Positions 57,266-64,000 of a stretch of 64,000 nt of DNA are shown here, one piece after another. The position numbers and the translations under genes are program-made. The stretch comes from Cryoendolithus antarcticus (taxonomy: Eukaryota; Ascomycota; Dothideomycetes; Cladosporiales; Cladosporiaceae). The notes beneath the pieces are model-generated. The model made no database searches, was not told the DNA's origin, and saw only the letters and a list, made by a program, of their open reading frames with translations. Positions within the stretch are counted from its first letter, which is position 1, and each line of letters begins with the position of its first letter. The DNA lies in NCBI GenBank assembly GCA_002077065.1, contig NAJO01000011.1, positions 767,001 to 831,000 on the forward strand, in the 5' to 3' direction.

Positions 57266-58999
57266 GATGCTGTGCAGCACACACCACCTGATCCGTTGTG
57301 GCCAAGCGGAATTTGCTCCATTGTCGTGCACCAAATTGTCAATCTCGAGCTTGAGAACATCAAAGGCTCCGAGGGGAATCGCAAAGGTCGGGAGTACGAG
57401 CCTGCGAAGGCTTACGGCGAATCTACTGAGGAGGAGGGATCCACTCTGCCGACGAGCTATTGCACGATTCTATACAACGACGAGCTGGTCTATCGCACAC
57501 GTGCCAAGGCTGTCAGCAGCAAGCCCATCTTCAACGCTGGAACCGAACGCTTCGTGCGAGACTGGAGAAGCACGATCGTCACAGTCACAGTTCGGGACAG
57601 CAGACATCGTGAGCACGACCCTATTCTGGGAGTCGTGCCTCTCAAGCTCTCTGACATTCTCGACAACTCCTCCCAAGTCACTCGGTGGTATCCGCTCGAT
57701 GGCGGTATCGGCTTCGGCCGTATCCGCATTAGCCTGCTCTTCCGCTCGATCGAGACTCGCCTACCACCTCAGCAACTCGGATGGGACGTCGGCACTTTCC
57801 TCTTTACCAGCGATCGTGTCACAGCGAAAGGCTACAACCACCACGCGCGGATCAAGCTTCGTACTGGAGGTTCGAGTGGTAAGATCGGTCGCGCTGCATG
57901 CCATAATATGGGCAGTGGGGAATCAGGCTATTATTGGGACATGGCGAAGGCGAGCAAAGGTGGAGCAGAGAACTCGATTCGTCTGCCAGTGAAGTACCGC
58001 TACCGCAGTCCGGTAGTATTCGAGCTCCACGTCCAAGGAAAACGAAAGGCAGACGCTGTTGCAGTGCTTTGGCTTCACACTCTCATCGACAATGAGAATG
58101 AGGACATCGACCTTCCTATCTACCAGACTTCTGCCACTGCTCGACTGACGCAGAACTACATCACCGAGGCTATGGTCAAGGAGGGCGGACTCGAGGGCTT
58201 GGATGACATGAAAGAGATCGGTCGTCTGCAATTCTCTGGCCGGTTCAAGATGGGCATGGACGATAGCCACGAAGCGTTCGTGAGCGATAACAACTCCCGC
58301 GAGACCTTCGAGACCTGGGAAGCCTGTCTTGCAGAAGGCGTGCGCACGAAGCAAGTCGAGAAAGAGATGCCCGATCGCGTCGCCACACTCCACGAGGAGT
58401 CCCTCACCCAAGGCCGCGATATCTTGAAGGAGACCGAACCAGATGAGAAGCAACGCTGGCTCGCAAAGACCGGCACTGACTGGAGCGGCGCTTTCGGCGA
58501 CGATCCGAAGAATATCGCTGAGGGCAAAGGCAAGCGACGAAAGCGCGCCTCCTCTGGCCCACACCCAGACGGTCCTTTAGAAGGGCCAGATATCTCCGAC
58601 CGCGACTACGACTCGAACATCACAGCCGAAGAATCCGACGCCTCCTCCGACATCGGCATCCTCAACTCCCCCTCCTCCCCCAAAGGCGGCCGCAAATCCT
58701 TCGGCGCGGCGTCCATGCGCTCGAACGCTTCTGGCTGGACGGCAGGCACGAACGATACGAGTAATACTGCGAATACGTACGATACGAGTAATACGAATTA
58801 CAGCAATGATAAGGAGGGGAATAAGGCTAATAAGCGGACTGAGGAGAGGAAGCAACGGGGTTTGATGCAGTGGAAGCCGGCGAGGAATTTGAAGTTTGCG
58901 AAGGATGAGGGGAAGATCGGGATTAGGAAGTTGAAGAATCGGTTGACTGGGGGGTTGGAAGGGAGGCAGCCGGGCGTGGAGACTGAGACGGGTACTTAG
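57251..58999 (+). CDS. C2-domain protein, Mug190-like, N-terminally truncated
   Basis: An open frame from about 57251 (no in-frame ATG upstream; the first codons read WNTTDDAVQHTPPDPLWPSG) encodes about 580 aa to the stop at 58999. A C2 domain starts at once (SIVVHQIVNLELENIKG), then CTILYNDELVYRTRAK, FVRDWRSTIVTVTVRDS and PILGVVPLKLSDIL. A second beta-rich module (GIGFGRIRISLLFRS) and a conserved central region follow, then a charged, Asn/Ser/Thr-rich tail. It matches the C-terminal half of fungal Mug190-type proteins, which are about 1100-1200 aa with an N-terminal membrane/lipid-transfer region. That half is missing, replaced by the antisense CYP505 fragment. It is either a pseudogene or starts at an internal Met such as MKEIGRL. 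Confidence 0.78.
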   Translation, partial: WNTTDDAVQHTPPDPLWPSGICSIVVHQIVNLELENIKGSEGNRKGREYEPAKAYGESTEEEGSTLPTSYCTILYNDELVYRTRAKAVSSKPIFNAGTERFVRDWRSTIVTVTVRDSRHREHDPILGVVPLKLSDILDNSSQVTRWYPLDGGIGFGRIRISLLFRSIETRLPPQQLGWDVGTFLFTSDRVTAKGYNHHARIKLRTGGSSGKIGRAACHNMGSGESGYYWDMAKASKGGAENSIRLPVKYRYRSPVVFELHVQGKRKADAVAVLWLHTLIDNENEDIDLPIYQTSATARLTQNYITEAMVKEGGLEGLDDMKEIGRLQFSGRFKMGMDDSHEAFVSDNNSRETFETWEACLAEGVRTKQVEKEMPDRVATLHEESLTQGRDILKETEPDEKQRWLAKTGTDWSGAFGDDPKNIAEGKGKRRKRASSGPHPDGPLEGPDISDRDYDSNITAEESDASSDIGILNSPSSPKGGRKSFGAASMRSNASGWTAGTNDTSNTANTYDTSNTNYSNDKEGNKANKRTEERKQRGLMQWKPARNLKFAKDEGKIGIRKLKNRLTGGLEGRQPGVETETGT

Positions 59000-59541
59000 G
59001 TTTAACGACAGGGTGCAGAGGAGATTCGTGCTGGAGCTTGTCGGTTGTTGGCGTGGAGTTTGTGGCGTTGGTGCTTGTCCAAATCGCGTGGAAGCACTCA
59101 GATATTGTGGCACGGAACAGCGTCACCTTCAATCGGCTTTGTAAGACACTACCATTGACGGTAGCCACTTGCTGTTTCGCGTGCATATGGCCGGCCGCAA
59201 CCCCCTTTGACTCGCAACGATCTCTCAACAGCACCAGGACTGTGGCTTGTGCTGCGGTGCGTCTACATGTAGCCATATCAGCGACTACGCCGTACGAAGT
59301 GCGCAGGAAATAGATGTGGCTTGCCACTATGTTCAGATCGATGCAACACGTTCGTCCCTATCGACTTCGCGCGGTTGACAATTTTCTGGAACTTCCTCGA
59401 GACATGTTGGAGAAGCCAGAGTATGATTCATTAGAATTACGATTACTGTGTAGTATGTAGCTCTCTATACCGGGCAAAGACAAACTCCTACAGAGCTCAA
59501 AGCTCTGTATTTTCGTGCTGCCCGTGCTAAGGCTCACTCCT
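59000..59541. other. Convergent intergenic region
   Basis: 3' space between the C2 gene (+) and the proline-rich gene (-). A plus-strand frame of 91 codons at 59038 has no features. Confidence 0.5.
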
Positions 59542-60382
59542 TCAAGCCCCCAGGCTTATCTCACACCACCTATTGGTGGCCCTCTCACAAGTCTTGTCTT
59601 TCTCGAGATCCTTGCCATCGCAGTATACCTTGTTGATGGTCGAAGGTGGCGGACCTCCCGGCGAAGGTCTCGGCGGTGGACAAGGACAAGGCGGTCTCGG
59701 GGCAGGCCAGTGCAGGCGCTGCACAAGCCAGGCAACCTCCTCGTGGCGCCGACTCAGGGCAGGATTCAGCCAGTCAAATTCAGCATCCTGATCGACCTGT
59801 TCATCGACACGGATGGGTTGTGGCGCATCAGGTGGAATGGGAGGATGAGGATTTGGTGGCACGCGAGGGCTGGCTGGCGGAGATGGTAGAGCCTTGTTCA
59901 GGTCTGGCGGGCTGAATGCAGCGTTACGTGGTCGTGGGCGTGGCGCTGAAGGATGCAAAGGTGGCAAAGGTGTCGGAGGGACCGGAGGATCAGCGTCTAT
60001 GATAGATGGAGAGCGAGCGTGGTTCCTCGGTGGCCTCGAGGCTGATGGAGGCAAAGGAGGAAGCGGGGTTGGCGAAACCGGTGGATCCGTGTCCATCATG
60101 GATGGAGACGTAGCATGGTTCCTTGGTGGTCTCGGCGCCGATGGAGGCAGAGGTGGAAGTGGCGTTGGAGGCACTGGTGGGTCTGCATCGTTGCTCTCCA
60201 GGTGCCTGCCCCTAGGAGGGGGGGGCTGAGGGTGGGAGAAGGGGCAGTGGAGTCGGCGGGACTGGCGGATCTGCCTCGGTGGTCTCCAAACCATGGGCTC
60301 CGGCCCAAGAGTCCTTCGTGACTAGATTATCTGTGAAGAACGTGAATAATCCGCTGCGTGCGCGAGATATCGTAAACGTCAT
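59542..60382 (-). CDS. Proline-rich tandem-repeat protein with one-base frameshift
   Basis: ATG 60382 gives MTFTISRARSGLFTFFTDNL, then VTKDSWAGAHGLETTEADPP, a short basic/aromatic N-terminus that could be a mitochondrial presequence (inference). Four proline-rich repeats follow. A run of eight C (G8 on the plus strand at 60218-60225) shifts the frame; with seven, unit 1 reads on smoothly into unit 2. Total length is 841 nt, i.e. 3n+1, again pointing to one extra base. The C-terminal part (RVDEQVDQDAEFDWL, EEVAWLVQRLHWPAP) is non-repetitive. With one base removed it would be 279 aa. No family is recognised. A 3' intron starting AAG|GTATAC near 59635 is possible. Confidence 0.55.
59902..60277 (-). 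repeat. 96-bp tandem repeat, about four copies
   Basis: Units start at 60277 (88 bp), 60189, 60093 and 59997, and the last three are spaced exactly 96 bp. Each encodes DxDPPVPPTPLPPLPPSA followed by RPPRNHA and SPS in units 2 and 3. Unit 1 is shorter and more diverged and contains the C8 run. Unit 4 drifts at its end (RPRPRNAAFSPPD). Confidence 0.85.
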
Positions 60383-61345
60383 TGCAAAGACTTAGGGTGG
60401 CGGCGGAAGAATACAGGGTGATCGATACCGACGGTTGATAGCGGTCGTCGATAGGGGGAGGAAATTATTAGGTATGTAGGAACTAGGAAGGAGGAAGAAA
60501 GGGCAAGGCGAAGCAGCATAAATAGTCGTCCGGGAGGCATCTGCTCGTGCGGTGAACATCGTCCTGATCACGAGTCGACGAGGAGTACGCGTTGTTGAGC
60601 CTCAGTTCGCCCGTTTCAATGCAGCAGAGCAGCATTGACCCGGACTTGCAGCTGTATCGAAGTTGCATCGGGCATTGAACAGTCAATGTTGCGTCGCTTA
60701 GCATGACAGATAATTAGGCAAGGAAAGAAGGGCAGCTTTGAGGTCGTGGGTAGTAGCAGTGGAGATTTACCAGGAAAGGAAAGTTATAGATACATGAGGT
60801 GAAAATGATGGAAAGGCGAGCGCGATTGCTGCTTGGTCATGGAAGATGCTCCTCTGTGACTCTCAGCAAGCTCGCAAACAATGGTAAATCCAGTCATTGC
60901 CGCTGGACCATCGGATCAGATGCGAACGAACATCAGACCGCCATCGCGGCAATGGCATAGGCGATGAAGGTAGTAGAAACTTCGGCAGGTCCACACTACT
61001 CTGTGTGTGCTCTGAGACCTTTGCTGGGCAGACACACCGCTAAGTGATCTCTGATCATGGGTACCAGCTTCCTGGGCCTCTCCCAGCCGGGTCCTGCATG
61101 GTTTGTGCTTGATGTTGGACAAGAGAGAAGATGGGAGGACTAAAGGGACGTGGAGTGATGCAAAGTGCATGCACAGACCAAGTCGATGGGCAACTTTGTT
61201 TACCTACATGTAGCTTCGAATTTACGCGACTACATTAGAGGTATCACGATGCAGTCGGACGTTCACTGGCAGCCTCGACTGGTCATCTGGATAGCGAAGA
61301 CAGGTGACCGACTTACTAAACGAGCACACATGCATACAGATATAT
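60383..61345. other. Intergenic region
   Basis: 963 bp upstream of the proline-rich gene and downstream of the TauD gene. Only short frames. Purine-rich stretch around 60440-60520. No element recognised. Confidence 0.5.
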
Positions 61346-62497
61346 CTAGTCATCTCCCTCGAACTCGGTCTCGTACGGTCTTTCAGCACGCGGCGTCAAT
61401 CTCGCCAGATGACGGCGAGAACCATCCTGCCAGTCCAAAATGGCGCTATGGGTCGTGACCCTGTTATCCCACACCACGACGGTGCCCTTCTCCCACTTGA
61501 CCCTCGCGTGGAAGTCTGCACCAAGGGCAATGTGCTTGTAGAGGAAGTCCAAGAGCATATCGCTTTCTTCCTTCTTCAACCCGACGATACGGCGAGTGAA
61601 CTGCGGGTTCACGAACAGTGCCTTCTCGCCGGTAGCTGGGTGAGTGCGAATGATAGGATGCACGTTGGCGACTGGCTCGCGACGGACAATGGAGCCACGA
61701 GCTAGTGCTGCGGCAGCTTGCTCGTGGCCAGAGTGCACTGCTTTGAGACCGTGGAGGCGTTGGCGGAACGCGGGGCTGAGACGCTGGTATGCGACAGCCA
61801 TGTTTGCGAAGAGGGTGTCTCCACCTGCCGCTGGACCGTCGAGGAGGTATAGGAAGGTTGTGCCAGGAGGCTGCATCTCGTAGGTGACATCAGAGTGCCA
61901 GGTGATGCTATTCGTGCGCTCCTGGAAGAAGTCCTGCACGGTGGTGTCATCCGCTGAGCGATGCACGAGATGGACCTTGGGGTATCCCTTAGGTGCCCCT
62001 GAAGCTGGGTGGATGTGGGAGGGGCCGAAGTACTCGGCTATCTTGAGAGCTTCATCGATGGGCAGATCGGCGAAGTCCTGAGCTCGGAAAGCGACGACCT
62101 TGTGCTTGGCCACGAACAGGGCGAGCTCGTCCTTGCCAGCGTCGTTAAGTTTCGAAAGCTGAATGCCAGACACTTCGGCGCCGATGTTACCGGTAATCTC
62201 CTTCACTTCCCCACCATTGAGTAGGTTGGAGAAGCTCGAGTCGGCATTCTTTCCGTGCTCAGTGGCCTCGAAGGGCTCGTAGGCGGGATGCTTCTCGTCG
62301 GTCCAGTAGGGCAGGTAGTTCGGATACGACGCTGGCGGATGCTTCTCGGTACCCTTGAACTCGGCATCGTAGTTGGTGGTCTTGGCGCCTTGTGCGAAAG
62401 CCTCCTTCGACTGTGAGTCCTGTTTCTTGTCGTTGAAGTACGCCGCAGCCGCCTCAACGTGGTGAGACGGAAGCGTTTCCACAAGCCCTGGTGCCAT
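61346..62497 (-). CDS. TauD/TfdA-family Fe(II)/2-oxoglutarate dioxygenase
   Basis: Single exon, 383 aa, starting MAPGLVETLPSHHVEAAAAY at ATG 62497; the upstream extension of the frame is leader sequence. The fold's iron ligands appear in ITWHSDVTYEMQPPGTTFLY (His-x-Asp) and in the distal VVVWDNRVTTHSAILDW (His), with the 2-oxoglutarate-binding Arg in SRRHLARLTP. Other family blocks are GNIGAEVSGIQLSKL, VVAFRAQDF and GDTLFANMAVAYQRLSP. Such fungal enzymes oxidise taurine, other alkyl sulfonates or sulfate esters, or related small acids, releasing sulfite or sulfate. The exact substrate is not readable. The gene is intact and cytosolic (no signal peptide). Confidence 0.93.
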   Translation of the reverse strand: MAPGLVETLPSHHVEAAAAYFNDKKQDSQSKEAFAQGAKTTNYDAEFKGTEKHPPASYPNYLPYWTDEKHPAYEPFEATEHGKNADSSFSNLLNGGEVKEITGNIGAEVSGIQLSKLNDAGKDELALFVAKHKVVAFRAQDFADLPIDEALKIAEYFGPSHIHPASGAPKGYPKVHLVHRSADDTTVQDFFQERTNSITWHSDVTYEMQPPGTTFLYLLDGPAAGGDTLFANMAVAYQRLSPAFRQRLHGLKAVHSGHEQAAAALARGSIVRREPVANVHPIIRTHPATGEKALFVNPQFTRRIVGLKKEESDMLLDFLYKHIALGADFHARVKWEKGTVVVWDNRVTTHSAILDWQDGSRRHLARLTPRAERPYETEFEGDD

Positions 62498-63803
62498 GAT
62501 GTAATACGTGTACAGATAGATGGAATGGATAGGAAGGAGTAAGAAGTGACTTGGGAGAGAATATGTATATCCAGAAGTTAATGCCGTTAATGTAGAGAAG
62601 GATTCATATAACACCGCCCACCGAGTTCGGCAATCGCGGCACCCTCTGCTAAAAGTACGAAGCTGCTCACACACCACGACGTAGTTTTAGAATAGCGGAG
62701 ACTTACAACCTACCTGATTAGTGCAGCTCGAGGTAGTACTCATCGTTCGGCGAGATGGCGTATGGAGCTCCATTGGTCGGCCAAGCTGAAGTCGCCACCG
62801 ACCGAAGCAGTCGCGAACGTTCCAGACACGAGGTTCATCGCATGCACAATACTGCAATACGTCGGACCAGCAGGCCTTGCGTTCCATCAAGGATTTGAAG
62901 ATACAGCTTCTAATTGCCAGCAGACCATTCGGATCTGCCAGAGCGATGAATGCCATACCTGACCATACCATGGCATCGATGTGGCCATAAACACGACCAG
63001 GGACTCGTCTCTCGCGATTGGAACAGGCTCCGGCGCCCTTCGAAATGAGATCAACCGGAGTGATTCCACTGGCTGACGGCGCCAAACGTGTCTAGCAGAT
63101 GGCTATCGCGTGGGAACTCAGTGGAATTTGCTCGCAGATCTCCATCACGCAATCGCTGTGGACATCACATCATCGGCCTATTCGGGAAGATATGCCTTGG
63201 CTGCGACAACGTCAGCTATCATGCTGCAGGGCCCTGTAGCACGTCCAGGGCGATGGCAACATCGCTGTCAAGCCCACCCAAGCTCTCTCGTAAGCCACGG
63301 CGCACGACAAGACATGGACTTGTCAGGCTTGGAGGATCGTAACAGCATGGCCTCGTGGCATTGAGTTCTTGACCCAGAAGACTGGTGCATGGTATCTTCG
63401 TAGAGAGATTGACGAGAGCTTCCACGCATGGTATACTCTACGGTAGATTCCAAGACGCAGCCCTACCGATCACCTTCTACCTCATACTGTGGAGGACCCA
63501 TCGCGGTCCCACGCGTCCATCGGCCGCTCTTAGGTCCTCTGCTCTCGATCTCCACCGAGTTTTAGTGTGAGACGCACCTCCTCCGGGCTCGACTTGCCTC
63601 GCTATGTGTCTCGAGGCGTCGACTCGTGGGCGGCCATCGATCGCGTGCTCGGTCTAGCTACGCCAAAGTTTTCTTTTCTCAGCATTCTATAACTGCGTAA
63701 GATTCTCATGAGATCTGGATACACTCGGCTTGTCAACAAACCCGATTTTGCATTAGAAGCGCTACCAAATTGTTCCATTGTCACAGGCTAAGCATCGTCC
63801 GCA
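62498..63803. other. Long divergent intergenic region
   Basis: 1.3 kb between the TauD start (-) and the transporter start (+). A minus-strand frame of 132 codons (62687-63085) and plus-strand frames around 63088-63364 show no domain or convincing coding pattern. It presumably holds both promoters. Confidence 0.45.
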
Positions 63804-64000
63804 ATGGGGGTCACGGACTTCATCAAGGGCTCTGCGGGCACCGCACCTCCAGACAGCAAAGAGATAACAGATACGTCGTCGGGCTCAGAGGTCGTGCACG
63901 ATCTGTTCAAACCGAAGGGTGGTCGTGAAGCTACATTCGACGCCAGCTCATCCGAGGTGTCGTTCTACGCTCCCATCGAGAGCTATGAGGGCATACATCG
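63804..64000 (+). CDS. Probable MFS transporter, 5' end only
   Basis: ATG 63804 opens a frame that is still open at the window edge (65 complete codons). It reads MGVTDFIKGSAGTAPPDSKE, a hydrophilic Ser/Asp-rich part, then VSFYAPIESYEGIHR. The PIxxYEGIHRYDP pattern precedes the first helix in many fungal allantoate/nicotinate-type (Dal5/Tna1-like) MFS transporters. Partial, so the family call is tentative. The divergent neighbour is a TauD dioxygenase, so uptake of its substrate would be a natural pairing (inference). Confidence 0.55.
   Translation, partial: MGVTDFIKGSAGTAPPDSKEITDTSSGSEVVHDLFKPKGGREATFDASSSEVSFYAPIESYEGIH

Noticed and set aside
62687..63085. 132-codon minus-strand open frame near the window end
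   Set aside because: It has no signal peptide, domain or family-like motif, and lies in the divergent promoter interval.

Overview
The window is nuclear DNA of a filamentous ascomycete (Pezizomycotina). It is gene-dense, with about 2 kb per gene. Introns are mostly 48-60 nt with GTRNGT donors, CTRAY branch points and YAG acceptors. The gene set is typical of moulds: fungal hybrid histidine kinase, CFEM protein, DHA2 efflux pump, CYP505 remnant, phenol-2-monooxygenase-like flavoprotein. A Dothideomycete is my best guess from protein style, held loosely. Nothing points to a bacterium, an organelle or a virus.

Layout. 0-6 kb: hybrid histidine kinase (+) and a Chk2/Cds1-type FHA checkpoint kinase (-). 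6-12 kb: an accessory stretch with a decayed S10 carboxypeptidase, a small secreted NTF2-like protein and a CFEM protein. 12-24 kb: a possible export and glutathione block with a DHA2 MFS pump, a gamma-glutamyltransferase, an ABCC transporter and an unknown membrane protein. 24-31 kb: Rrp9, an APC amino acid/choline-type permease and a large unknown glycosylated membrane protein. 32-34 kb: a four-exon RPS28 gene (-), divergent from HIS1 (+), sharing a 494 bp promoter with three CACGTG boxes. 34-36 kb: a secreted Cys protein with in-frame stops. 36-46 kb: a NAT9-like acetyltransferase, an Rgd2-like F-BAR/DEP/RhoGAP protein (-) and, divergent from it, the PI 4-kinase Stt4. 46-53 kb: a Cys-rich GPI protein, a class 3 lipase and a nine-exon FAD monooxygenase (all -). 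53-60 kb: two unknown conserved-looking genes, an N-terminally truncated C2 (Mug190-like) gene abutting an antisense CYP505 remnant, and a proline-rich tandem-repeat protein. 61-64 kb: a TauD/TfdA dioxygenase (-) and the start of a probable MFS transporter running off the window.

Housekeeping genes here (RPS28, HIS1, STT4, RRP9, CHK2) are intact and could be spliced in silico with frame preserved at every junction. Several accessory, mostly secreted, products carry stops or one-base shifts. Two of the shifts lie in C/G homopolymers and could be sequencing errors. The carboxypeptidase and the CYP505 fragment look genuinely dead. A recurrent trait is a very short first coding exon (8 nt STT4, 14 nt RPS28, 17 nt HIS1, 22 nt NAT9-like, 42 nt CHK2). 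The most unusual items are the CYP505/Mug190 breakpoint at about 57.25 kb, the E-box-spaced RPS28-HIS1 promoter, a candidate GT-AC intron in the NAT9-like gene, and a RhoGAP domain without its arginine finger.
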